Made by a program: the position numbers and the translations under genes. Shown in pieces: positions 49,981-60,375 of a DNA stretch of 64,000 nt. Origin of the DNA: Collybia mongolica (Eukaryota; Basidiomycota; Agaricomycetes; Agaricales; Clitocybaceae); NCBI GenBank assembly GCA_013420905.1, contig JAAXNY010000009.1, positions 620,001 to 684,000 of the forward strand. Direction: 5' to 3'. Numbering within the stretch: position 1 is the first letter of the stretch; every line of letters starts with the position of its first letter. The notes under the pieces are model-generated. The model made no database searches. It was not told the DNA's origin and saw nothing but the letters and a program-made list of their open reading frames with translations.

Positions 49981-52460
49981 ATGGCGACAGAAAGCTTTGG
50001 ATTCCAGGCTGAGATCAGTCAATTGCTTGACCTGATTATCAGTATGTCCTTGTCCATACTTACCCTATTTGAGATCGGGCTGACGTTTATTGCAGACACT
50101 TTCTACTCCAACAAGGAGATCTTCCTTCGTGAACTGATCTCCAACGGCTCTGATGCCCTCGACAAAATCCGTTACGCGTCGCTCACTGACCCCACAGCGC
50201 TTGAGCATGAAAAAGAACTATACATCCGCATCATTCCTGACAAGGAGAACAAGATCCTCACCATCCGTGATACTGGTATTGGTATGACCAAGGCTGATAT
50301 GGTCAACAATCTTGGTACCATTGCCAAGTCCGGCACAAAGGTATGTGTGGCCATTCATCCTACTCCGATAGGTATACTTAATAGAGCTATCTTTAGGGCT
50401 TCATGGAGGCTTTGAGTTCCGGTGCCGATATTTCCATGATTGGTCAATTCGGTGTCGGTTTCTACTCCGCGTACCTCGTCGCTGAGCGCGTACAGGTCAT
50501 CTCAAAACACAACGATGACGAGCAATATATCTGGGAGTCTGCCGCTGGCGGTACTTTCACCATCACGCATGACACTGTTAACCCTCCTCTTGGGCGTGGT
50601 ACTGAGATTCGTCTTTACCTCAAGGAGGATCAGCTCGAGTATATTGAAGAGAAGAAGATCAAAGACATCGTGAAAAAGCACTCGGAGTTCATCTCTTACC
50701 CCATTCAGCTCGCGGTGACCAAGGAGGTTGAGAAGGTAGATTTCCATGACTTTCCGCTTACTTATTTTATTGATGAATGTCTTTATCAGGAAGTTGAGGA
50801 TGATGAAGAGGAGGTCGACGATGAGGAGAAGCCCAAGATCGAGGAGGTCGATGATGAGGATGATAAACCTAAGGACAAGAAGACAAAGAAAATCAAGGAG
50901 TCCGAGACCACGAACGAGGAGTTGAACAAGACCAAGCCGATCTGGACACGCAACCCTCAAGACATTACCGCTGAGGAGTACGGCGCATTCTACAAGAGCT
51001 TGACTAACGACTGGGAAGATCATCTCGCTGTCAAGCACTTCTCCGTCGAGGGCCAACTTGAGTTCAAGGCCATCCTCTTCATCCCCAAGCGGTCAGTCTC
51101 AGATCACCTTTATCATAGCGCATACTAACATTCATATAGCGCACCTTTCGATCTTTTTGAATCAAAAAAGAAGCGCAACAACATCAAGCTCTACGTCCGC
51201 CGTGTCTTTATCATGGACGACTGCGAGGACCTCATCCCCGAGTACCTCAACTTCGTCAAAGGAATCGTCGACTCCGAAGATCTTCCCCTTAACATTTCGC
51301 GTGAGACCTTACAACAAAACAAGATCCTGAAAGTCATTCGAAAGAACATTGTTAAGAAGTGCATGGACCTGCTTTCTGAGATTGCTGAAGACAAGGACAA
51401 CTTCGCCAAGTTTTATGAGGCTTTTGGCAAGAACTTAAAACTTGGTATTCACGAAGATGCCCAGAACCGTAGCAAGCTCGCCGAGTTTTTGCGCTTCTTC
51501 TCTACCAAGTCGACTGAGGAGCAGGTGTCCCTCAAAGGTATGTTTTTAAAATTCATTCGGCCTTGATATGTCAGCTAATGCCTTGTGCCCAGACTACATC
51601 ACTCGTATGCCCGAGGTCCAGAAGTCGATTTACTACCTCACTGGTGAATCTCTTGCTGCTACTCGCGACTCCCCCTTCCTTGAGGTCCTCAAGAAAAAAG
51701 GCTTCGAGGTTCTCCTCCTTGTCGACCCCATCGACGAGTATGCTATTACCCAACTCAAGGAGTTCGATGGCAAGAAGCTCGTCTGTGTGTCCAAGGAGGG
51801 ACTCGAGCTTGAGGAGACCGAGGAAGAGAAAAAGGCACGGGAGGAAGAGGTTGCCGCGTTCTCCGAGCTCTGCACGACTGTCAAGGATGCCCTTGGCGAC
51901 AAGGTCGAGAAGGTCGTCGTCTCCAACCGTATCACCGATTCCCCTTGTGTCCTCGTCACTGGCCAATTCGGCTGGTCGTCCAACATGGTTTGTCACTTCC
52001 GCAGTACTATCCGTCGGTGGAGTTGCTGACAGAGTGTAAAAATCTAGGAGCGTATCATGAAGGCCCAGGCCCTACGGGATTCGTCGATGTCCTCTTACAT
52101 GGCATCGAAGAAGACACTCGAGCTCAACCCCGGCAACCCGATCGTGAAAGAGCTGAAGCGGAAGGTTGCCGAAGACAAAGCCGACAAGTCTGTCCGTGAC
52201 CTGACCTTCCTTCTCTTCGAGACGGCTCTTCTTACTTCCGGTTTCGCTCTCGACGAGCCCACGTCATTCGCAAAACGCATCCACCGTATGATTGCGTAAG
52301 TCGTCTACTTTTATCTTGACGTGATTGACGCTCATGGTATAACTTGTACAGCCTCGGTCTTGATGTTGATGAGGATGAGGAAGAAGCCGCAACTGCTGAG
52401 GATGAAGCACCCCCACCACTTGAGGGTGCGTCGACGTCGGCGATGGAGGAGATTGATTAA
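49981..52460 (+). CDS. HSP90: Cytosolic heat-shock protein HSP90
   Basis: ATP-driven chaperone for kinases and receptors. Start [20 protein letters not shown]; the N-terminal GHKL ATPase shows [40 protein letters not shown] and [18 protein letters not shown] charged linker follows ([20 protein letters not shown]), then the middle domain ([59 protein letters not shown]) and the C-terminal domain ([35 protein letters not shown]). It ends SAMEEID, a variant of the MEEVD motif that docks TPR co-chaperones. Six or seven introns, all consistent, and no break. About 700 residues. CpG-rich compared with the transposon that begins 160 bp downstream. Confidence 0.97.
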
Positions 52461-52620
52461 TTGTGCTCGCTTATTGCTATCATTTCCATTGTATATCTTA
52501 CTACTTGCTCATCACTGATTTACACGCACTTACACATACAATCTGTTTAAAAACTGCACACGAATAAAAAAAAAAGATGACTTGTATTGACTCTCTGTGA
52601 GCGCGTGAGAAAAGGTTTCA

Positions 52621-52700
52621 GTGGGCAATCCCTGTTACTTTTTGGAAGCGTGACGTCACTGCCTGTGACCAAAAACGTCACAAATCTTGATACACTCTGT
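52621..52700. repeat. Left terminal inverted repeat of outer element
   Basis: Starts GTGGGCAATCCC and includes GTGACGTCAC and CTTGATACACTCTGTTT. Pairs with the inverted sequence at 58054-58133. The alignment has many differences, so it is old or only partly conserved. Confidence 0.55.
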
Positions 52701-54649
52701 TTCCTCACCTGTTTCCCCCACTTCTGGGCCACTATAGCCTTTATTCTTTTCCCAAAATAAATGTAATGTATATATGCTATGAATACAGTTAAATAAATCT
52801 CACATAACCCTCAATTTTCTGAGAAATCTTCCCAAGCACTCTCCCCTCCTTCTACTGGATCTGTTTCATTGATAGCCATGTCTTCAGCCTCCTTTCTTTC
52901 ACTGTAAGGCACCCAGTTCTTGCTGGTGAACAGGTCTACAGCCTTCTCAAGTGCTTTTCTCATACTATCAGCTTTTGTGTTGCTTGGTAGGGTTTTGATA
53001 TTTGTAGCCCCAGCAGCTTTGAAAGCCTTAAACTGAGCTTGTAATGCCTTTCCTTTTAGCTTTCCAACCTGTTCTCTATCCAAAATAAGCTCAGTCCTTG
53101 ATATTTCTTCATCCCTATCCTTTTTTCTTTCCTCTCTTTTTTGAGCAGCAGTCTCTTTCTGGGCTATCGTTTCTTCATTATGTTGAATGATTTCCAATTG
53201 CCTCTTTTGATCTTCACCCTTCATATTTCTTGCTTCTGTGTGAAGGAATTTATAGTCCTCAGGTGTATTGAGCTTGGCTTTCATAAAAGCATCTGTGTTG
53301 TTGTGGTGGTACATGACCTGGGCATTATACTGAAGGACTGTGAGTTGTGGTTGCTGTCGCATAAGCACCCTGAATGATCCCAGAGCTCCTTCATTGACAT
53401 CATTAGTAGCTGGCATCCATGCCAACTCCTTTTCACCCATAGTTGCCTCATCAATCAAACCTCCTGGGGTGAATTCAGATGTAAAACGTTTCCATGTTAT
53501 TAAAGCACCTTTGTGAAATTGGATGAGCAGTGGCTGAAGATATGGCATGGTGGATTTCATTCTCTGTATCTTTTCAACAACAGCTGGATTTTCCCACATT
53601 TCCCCATTCAAGGTTCCCATTTCATAGGATGCATTGTCACCAATAAGAAAGTTGGGATCATTGATAATCCTTTTTATGTGGCTCTGTACACTCTCATGTA
53701 GTGGGCCCAACATCATCATATTCTCTGCAGAGCGAACTGCCTTCATATATGGGTGGCTAGTTGATTGACCATATAATGCCATAACAGCCAACTCAGTCAA
53801 TGTAGCTTGACAATGGAGTGCTTCCCACATATTTTTCTCCATATGGCTAAATTTTCTGTCGGTTTTACGTTGGCAAGAGAATTCAAGGTATTCAAGAAAT
53901 TTGTCAAGATATAAAAGCAGTATTCCAGCAGCTAAACAGTAGGTTCCAAATCAGTTGTTTGATGTATCAGGAAATGTAAAATTTGTGCCAACATGTGCTC
54001 TCCACCAAAAGCAGAACAGGTTCTGGTGTCCTTTCTTGTCATCTTTATGGTTTAAAATTGCACCAGTAACTTGTACAGCCTTTATGGCACCTGAAACAGT
54101 TTTTTCAAATGCTCTTTCCTGGGCTGGAGTCATAATACCATCTCCAGGAATTATATCTTTAAGTGTTGCTGCATTATCTCTATTGGCAAGTTTCACTGGC
54201 CCTTCAATACCATTCTCAGCCCACCAAGATGACATTGCTGCATAGATAGCCTCCTCATATAGAATTCAAATCCTTGTGGCAACCACAACCAGCCCAGATG
54301 AAAAGAGTTAGAGCATGCTGCTCATTGTCAGACAACATTTCATAAGCTTCTTTGCCAAGTTGTTTTATAAAGGCTTCTATCATCTTTGCTCTTCTTTGGG
54401 CCTGTTCTTCCTCAGTAAGAGTATCCCATTTTTTCTTCCCACCAGCTTCAGAAATCATGATCTTGTTGGCTGCCATGAAATCTAAAAGTAGTTCTTGATT
54501 GGAACTATCCAGCACAAGACCTTCACCTAGTGTCTGGAAGACTGCATCTTTTTTCATATCCTCCAGAATCTCAGCATCCTTTTTTTCTTTGGCACAGTGA
54601 TCAGAAAGCAAACCAAGTAGTTTGATCAGGATTTCCACTAGACGTAGTA

Positions 54650-54861
54650 CAGTGGCTCAAAAAACTGCCCCAATGTTTGTACATTTTTGAAAGATCAATA
54701 TGGTATGAAGTGCTGACATAAGCAGGGGACCTGGGGTAATTATGTAAGATACTATGACATCGTGGCTTTCCAATGGACCCTGGATCATGTGATTTGGATC
54801 AATATCCATTAAGCTATAAGCCAAACAAAATGGTTACTTATTGGGGCAGTTTTTTGACCCT
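54650..54861 (+). repeat. Left 212-bp terminal inverted repeat of Tc1 element
   Basis: Carries an outer site TCAAAAAACTGCCCCAAT at 54657-54674 and its exact inverse at 54840-54857, so each end holds two inverted candidate transposase-binding sites about 165 bp apart. Confidence 0.9.
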
Positions 54862-55010
54862 TATCTTATTTTCCATTATTCTGGCATTTATGATCCAATG
54901 CAAGAACATTATGGACTGTGGGAAGAATAAACAATGTCATGTGACTTTATTTGTATCAATTTGACATGTTGGAATTGGTTCAATCATCTTCTTGACCTCT
55001 TACCACCATC

Positions 55011-56030
55011 ATGAAAGCCATTTCTACTGCTCAGCACAATACTGTTGTTTCTCTCCTCAATGAGGGCTATTCTCAGCGTCAAATCAAGGAGAAAACTGGT
55101 CTAGGGAAGGGTACCATCAGTAGGATCAGCAAAGATGTGGATGGAAACAAAGAAAACAACCTTGGTGGCCGCCCCTCCAAGCTGTCTGTTCGTGACAAAC
55201 AGTCAATTATTCGTCAAATCAAGTCAGGGAAGCTTGATAATGCAGTTCAGGCTACCCAATTCATCAATGGCATCATCCCCAATCCTGTCACACCCCAGAC
55301 AGTCAGAAATGCACTCAAGGAAAATCAATTTTATGCTGCTACAAAGAGGAAAGCTCCTCTTCTCAAATGAGCCCATCGCATCCGGCGTCTCCAGTTTGCA
55401 AAATATCATGAAAGCTGGACTGTGGAGGACTGGAAAAGGGTTCTATGGACAGATGAGACCAAAATCAATAGGATTGGGTCAGATGGAAAGGTTTATGTCT
55501 GGAAACAAAGGGGAGAACCACCATCTGATAGAACAACATCACCTACTGTCAAACATGGAGGAGGAGGAAACCTCATGGTATGGGGTTGTATGGGGTGGAA
55601 TGGAGTGGGAAAGCTCATAGAGGTGCAGGGGAACATGGACAAGGTTCAATACTGTGAAATTTTGGAGAGTGGAGTTCAGGAAAGTTTTGAGAAGTTGGAA
55701 ATGGTGGATGGCGAGCGCTACTTTCAGCAAGATAACGACCCCAAACACACATCTGGACTGGCCACACAGTGGTTTGAAGACAACAACATTCAAGTCCTTG
55801 GCTGGCCTGCCCAATCCCCTGACATGAATCCAATAGAACACCTTTGGGAACATCTCAAGCGCCGTCTTAAAGAATATCCGACACCACCCAAAGGAGTACA
55901 TGAGTTGTGGGATAGATTGGCTGAAGAGTGGGGTGAAATTCCACCAGAGGTATGCCAAAACCTGATAGAAAGTATGCCCAGGCGGATACAAGCAGTTATA
56001 AAGGCAAAAGGTGGTCATACAAAGTATTAG
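55011..56030 (+). pseudogene. Tc1-type DD34E transposase with one in-frame TGA
   Basis: About 339 codons. The N-terminal helix-turn-helix pair reads VVSLLNEGYSQRQIKEKTGL with GRPSKLSVRDKQSIIRQIKS. Catalytic residues are Asp at 55452 (WTDETK), Asp at 55731 (QQDNDPKHTS) and Glu at 55836 (NPIEHLW). The second pair is separated by exactly 34 residues, the Tc1 spacing. The frame is open except for TGA at 55368-55370, between PLLK and AHRIRR, so the copy is probably inactive unless the stop is read through or supplied in trans. Single exon. CpG is less depleted than in the surrounding older element. Confidence 0.9.
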
Positions 56031-56045
56031 ATAGAAAATTAATAG

Positions 56046-56257
56046 AGGGTCAAAAAACTGCCCCAATGAGTAATCATTTTGTTTGGCCTATAGCTTAATG
56101 GGTTTTGATCCAAATCACATGATCCAGGGTCCATTGGAAAGCCACGATGTCATAGTATCTTACATAATTACCCCAGGTCCCCTGCTTATGTCAGCACTTC
56201 ATACCATATTGATCTTTCAAAAATGTACAAACATTGGGGCAGTTTTTTGAGCCACTG
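56046..56257 (-). repeat. Right 212-bp terminal inverted repeat of Tc1 element
   Basis: Inverse of the left repeat, identical by eye over the outer 150 bases, with the same paired inner and outer 18-bp sites. Confidence 0.9.
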
Positions 56258-57599
56258 TATATTTCCACCATGCTTTCCAAATGGGGATCGGTTAAATATG
56301 TCTATAGCAGTTCCAAGCAATTTTTTCCAATCTTTGATTGACTCTTCACTAGAGTTGTCAAGGGAAGACATGATCCCAAAAAAGCGTGTTCTTTTCTGTT
56401 TGTCTTGGTTATCAGAGCTATAGTCCTCAGCAGTCAGATTCACATGGCAAGAATTATAGCACTGAAGGTCATGGCTATATGTTCTATTTAGAAAATCTAA
56501 GTGTTTGTGAGGAATCAGTTCAACTCACCATCTGTTTCCATCATCTCATATCCTAGCTGTATCTGTGCTGCAATATATCCCTCAACAAGAATCCATGAGA
56601 CTGTTCGCTGGCTGATACCTCCAGTTGTTTTTATACCAGCACAATGCAGAACAGCATGAATGACTTCACCAACACTGTCCTTTGAGCAGCCAGCTTTAAC
56701 AAGAAGTCGGATCAAGTTTCGAGCCTGTTCAGTATATACACCTTTGTGCAGTAGACTGAAAGTTGATTTTTCCTTCAAAGATTTCTTGTTTGATTCAACT
56801 TGTTTTTTGAGTTTCTGAAGTTTTGAATGACATTTCTTGAATCCTTGTTGCACCATAGTGATTTTGTTCTGGTATCATTGTTGTTCAGATGCTGAACGTT
56901 CCAACAAAGAAGACAGTTCCCACTGCAACTTGATATTTTCTTTCTCAAGTTTCATAAAAGATTCTACAGCAGAGAGTGCATTTGATATGAGAACTGCCTT
57001 TTCCTGTGTGCTCTGGGCAGTTGATTCATACTGTGTATTCAACTGCTGCTGAAGTGAGGCTTTCTTAACCTCAGTATGCTTTTGTGTTTGTCTCTCAGCA
57101 CGTAGAGCTTTATACCACTTATCAGCCTTTTTTTCAGCACCAAGGAGCTTCTGAGAGGTCTCAGCCAGTTTCTTATTGGTTGTTGCAAGAGCAGTAGTAA
57201 GATGCCTCAGTTTCTCTGATTCTTCAGCCAGCTCTGTCTCTAGCTTTGCATTATACTTTTCAGCCTGTTGGAGGGCTTCCACTACCAGATGATGCTCATG
57301 ATACTCATGAGCCTTTAATCTTGCATGAGTAGCCCTCTCTAGCATTGCCTGAGCTTGCTTCTTGGCTTTTGGCATATTCTGATCAATATGTAACTATAGC
57401 TAATGATGATGTCACTGTCACTAGATACTATAGCCTATATAACTCATACTTACCTGAGGATAGGCTCACCAGGAAGGTAGGGCAAGCAGAGTAGAAGGTG
57501 GGGGTTTAAGAGTGGATGAGTTTGTACCATGAGGCATTGGTGAGGCATCCTAAGGCTGTAATCACACTCTGTGACACCATGTGACCCAGTGAAACCAGA

Positions 57600-57900
57600 G
57601 GTAAAACTTGTATCCTAATCTCCTCCTTCAATTCTCAACCAATTGCTTTGGTCCAAGGGGCAAAATAGCACTAATTTTTGAGCTCTACAAACCCATTAAG
57701 AGATATGTTAAATATTCCTCCTCCTTCACCCAGGACTTCCTATTTTAACACTAAAAATAGGCTTTCTTACATGAACAAGATAAAAAATTTAAAATCCCTT
57801 CTAATGAGTTTGTAGAGCTCAAAAAATAGTGCTATTTTACCCCTTGGATCAAAGCAATTGGATGAGAATTGAAGGAGGAGATTGAGATACAAGTTTTGCC
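57600..57900. repeat. Foldback (MITE-like) inverted repeat, 301 bp
   Basis: Arms of about 100 bp (57600-57700 and 57800-57900) are inverse copies with roughly 8% differences. Matching blocks include AAACTTGTATC, TCTCCTCCTTCAATTCTCA, CCAATTGCTTTG and TTGAGCTCTACAAAC. The 100-bp loop contains a second hairpin, CCTATTTT...AAAAATAGG at about 57740-57762. No open frame. It lies between the start of the outer gene and the right end of the outer element. No target duplication was recognised. Confidence 0.85.
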
Positions 57901-58053
57901 CTATATGAATGGTGCCATTTGGCAGGCAAGTGATTGGTTCTCATAGTTCCACACTCCTCCAGGGAAAATCTATTACATCAGGATGTTAAGACAGTACTAT
58001 AAGCTATATTTACACTGAAATTTCTATCATCTGGAAGTGGTGCCGCTCACAAA

Positions 58054-58133
58054 CACAATGTATCAAGGTTTGGTGTCACAGCGTGATTATCTTGTGTCTG
58101 TGACGCGCGTCACACTTACCGGGAATTGCCCAC
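58054..58133. repeat. Right terminal inverted repeat of outer element
   Basis: Reading inward on the minus strand it starts GTGGGCAATTCCCGGTAA, contains GTGACGCGCGTCAC and reaches CTTGATACATTGTGTTT, matching the left end in order and spacing. Confidence 0.55.
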
Positions 58134-58719
58134 CCCCAGTTTCAGGGCTGTAGTCGTGGGATGAAACACGAGTCACGTTGCCTGACGGGGAACGAAGCGT
58201 CTGTTCCTCCGCGTGTGTCGCGACGCGTTGAACCCCAAACAGATAACGGACCAACTATGACTCGTCACTTGTGGGAAGACGGCTTCAAGGAGACACACGG
58301 CTAGAGGGGGAAAAATAGTGACAGGGGAGAGGACAATGGATGATTTGTGAAAGGGTAGGGGTGGGGTTAGTGCACAGGGACAAATGGGATGCTATGTCTA
58401 CTCATTAGAAAACGAGGCTCGCGACGATGGACTACAGGGCGCTGCTGATGGAGTGTTGCTTTGTAGGGCCAGATGCCGGGATCAAACCGGGCACGTGATT
58501 GCCGAATTGGGAGGTGTGTGGTGAGGGGCTTGACTGGGTTTGCCTTCTTACCATTGTCCACCTATTTTATCTCCAGCCATTGTCTGGACTATGATCAATC
58601 CTTTACCGTGATATCGATCCCATTTTCCTTTACTTAAGGTCACTTTCTGCCATCGTTGCCATTGTACCACCACAGCCCCACCAAGACGCGACCCTCCCCG
58701 AGAAACAATCCCTCCGCAA
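58134..58719. other. Intergenic, 0.59 kb
   Basis: Ordinary CpG content resumes here. No gene or RNA recognised; likely the promoter of the Pro-rich gene. Confidence 0.45.
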
Positions 58720-59551
58720 ATGCCTGTTATTTTATCACCGCAGCCACTCGCTGCTCGCGGTCCACGCTTTTCCATCCAATCCGTATCAAATTTCCCTATT
58801 TATGAGCCGTCTTTTGTGAGTCGCCTTCATATTTGCTTTGGCCCCCATTGTTCACCCCGGATGGATGCCCGGTCCGCAGCCCATCCCCGTATCCCATGGA
58901 CGCGCCTCAATTTCCCAGCCACGTCTCATGTCTCCCATTCAACTCGCTTCATCCGCCGTCCGGCCCCCTTCAATAGTCAGTCTGCCCCTCATTCCACACT
59001 GCCCCTGCCACATTGACATCATCTCCCAGATTCCGAAATCCATGCCGAAACCACCCGCAAAACGTCGGGGAAAGCCCACTTCGCGTCCACCGCGCCGCCG
59101 CCGCCCTCTTTCGCGCGTCGAGTGTCCTGTAGAGCCCCCCACGCACGCATTCGATCATCTCCCATGGATCTCCGCCCTCGAGGCTCCTCCAAACCATTAC
59201 AGCTCCGGCGACATTGCCGATCTCTCGCAATTTGATAATAGTGTTGCACCAAGCCTTCCACCGTCAGGTCCTGGCCCCATCCGCCGCCGAAAGACTTCAT
59301 TACGCACCAACCCTCTTTCCCCTGCCCAGCCCCCGTTGACCAATAGTTTTCCCGGTGATTCAGCCTGGGCAGCGGGGTCGACGCTCTCCTTTTGCGATAC
59401 CCCTAATCAATTCGACCCGCTTTCTCCTCCCATTACACCAGGTCCAAGATTTGACGCTTCTCGCATTCTGTTTCATAATCTTATGCCAGTGTCTTGTGAT
59501 CCCCATAACGACGGACCTAACGATTTTAACTTTACGTGCCTTCATCACTGA
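58720..59551 (+). CDS. Pro/Arg-rich hypothetical protein
   Basis: Two-exon model: MPVILSPQPLAARGPRFSIQ...YEPSF, an intron from GTGAGT at 58816 to CCGCAG at about 58880, then PIPVSHGRASISQPRLMSPI and onward. The body is Pro-, Arg- and Ser-rich (KPPAKRRGKPTSRPPRRRRP), with a possible short motif PTHAFDHLPWISALEAPP and a C-terminus CDPHNDGPNDFNFTCLHH. No domain, membrane segment or signal peptide was recognised. The open frame is long and GC-rich and the intron has good ends, but there is no family support. About 255 residues. Confidence 0.42.
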
Positions 59552-60375
59552 TTCATCTTCGAGCTGCTACTCCGAAACGCTCTTCCCTGATTCTTCGCCT
59601 TCGCCTTTTCCCAACTGTCAATTCTGATCATGCACCACTTTTTCGACATGCAAACCAACATCCCCTCCATCACGATTATCATCACAAATCCCGAATTCAA
59701 CCTTCATCCCCGCTCATCAGACCAAATCTGCATATTCATCATCCACACAAATCTGCATTTTATAACACACGCCTCCATACAACGCAATTCCCGTTTGATT
59801 TTCTCCATCTACCGTATATTCGTTTATATTCGACTTACTGTATATCGCGCCATATCTGCATGATTTATTTGTTGACTTATCGATGCATTAGTATATCCTT
59901 CGCTTTCGAGTTTACGCATCACCATTTCTTCGTCTGCTGCTGTCCTTTTTTTTTTTTTTTTTTTCGCAGCATAAAGCTGTAGAACTGTCACTTGTGCAGA
60001 ATACCCCGCGACATGGTATATATTATCGGACAACTGCTCATCTTCATGTATCACCTTCTGACTTCTGACATGATCTCACTCTGATCTGCCCCATACCTTC
60101 CAGCTTTCGTCTTTACATCATGTTATCAATACAACATATGTCCAACAGGCCTAGTTTAAATATATAACTACCTACCTACCACAGAGTGTTCGCATAACGA
60201 GCCCGAGTAAAACTAGTCGTTCGAAATCGCGTGCTCAAGTTTGTGAGTCCAATTAAAGGATGACTCCACACATGTCTGTGACTCTATTGCAAACCCCAAG
60301 TGAAGTTCGAACTACTCGGATCCACGACCACATTCATAATAGACCTACCTGTCTCCATTCCTCACAGCATTTACC
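59552..60375. other. Intergenic, 0.82 kb
   Basis: Pyrimidine-rich, with a 19-base T run at 59946-59964 and CTACCTACCTACC at 60170-60182. It holds the 3' UTR of the hypothetical gene and the promoter of phosphoserine aminotransferase. No RNA gene seen. Confidence 0.5.

Larger units (their letters stand above)
54650..56257 (+). mobile_element. Tc1/mariner element, 1,608 bp, nested insertion
   Basis: Ends are CAGTGGCTCAAAAAACTGCC and its exact inverse, flanked by TA at 54648-54649 and 56258-56259, the duplication expected for Tc1/mariner. The inverted repeats are 212 bp each with about five differences, all in the inner 60 bases. It encodes a DD34E transposase with one stop. It sits in a coding exon of the outer gene: taking out the element and one TA leaves an open reading frame across the site (...HGGNI joins LRLVEILIKLLG...). 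This shows the insertion is younger than the gene and that TA is the target duplication. Confidence 0.95.
52811..57375 (-). pseudogene. Multi-exon element-encoded protein, inactivated (insertion, stops, frameshift)
   Basis: A long gene starting MPKAKKQAQAMLERATHARL with a coiled coil (about 57375-56900), then TEQARNLIRLLVKAGCSKDS, QRTVSWILVEGYIAAQIQLG, RFFGIMSSLDNSSEESIKDW, LLGLLSDHCAKEKKDAEILE, TLFIWAGCGCHKDLNS, GPVKLANRDNAATLKDIIPG, MEKNMWEALHCQATLTELAV, FTSEFTPGGLIDEATMGEKE and WMPATNDVNEGALGSFRVLM. I recall this block order as a multi-copy Agaricomycete family but cannot name a transposase class. It is broken by the Tc1 insertion at 54648, in-frame TGA codons at 54255-54257 and 53951-53953, and a CTAT tandem duplication near 54241-54250 that shifts the frame. 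It is therefore non-functional here. Confidence 0.75.
52621..58133. mobile_element. TIR-bounded DNA transposon relic, about 5.5 kb
   Basis: Both ends carry GTGGGCAAT and related sequence facing inward: GTGGGCAATCCC at 52621 and its inverted match GGGAATTGCCCAC ending at 58133. The repeats are imperfect but stay in register to a shared CTTGATACA about 66 bases in (left 52686-52694). Each end also holds a palindrome, GTGACGTCAC at 52650-52659 and GTGACGCGCGTCAC at 58100-58113. I could not find a target-site duplication. Between the ends lie a long minus-strand gene, a nested Tc1/mariner element and a foldback repeat. Most of the interior is strikingly poor in CpG. The superfamily is not identified. 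Confidence 0.62.

Noticed and set aside
52400..58200. Retrotransposon or CRISPR-like array
   Set aside because: No reverse transcriptase motifs, long terminal repeats or regularly spaced repeats are present; the structure is inverted-repeat DNA transposon. CRISPR is not expected in a fungal nucleus.
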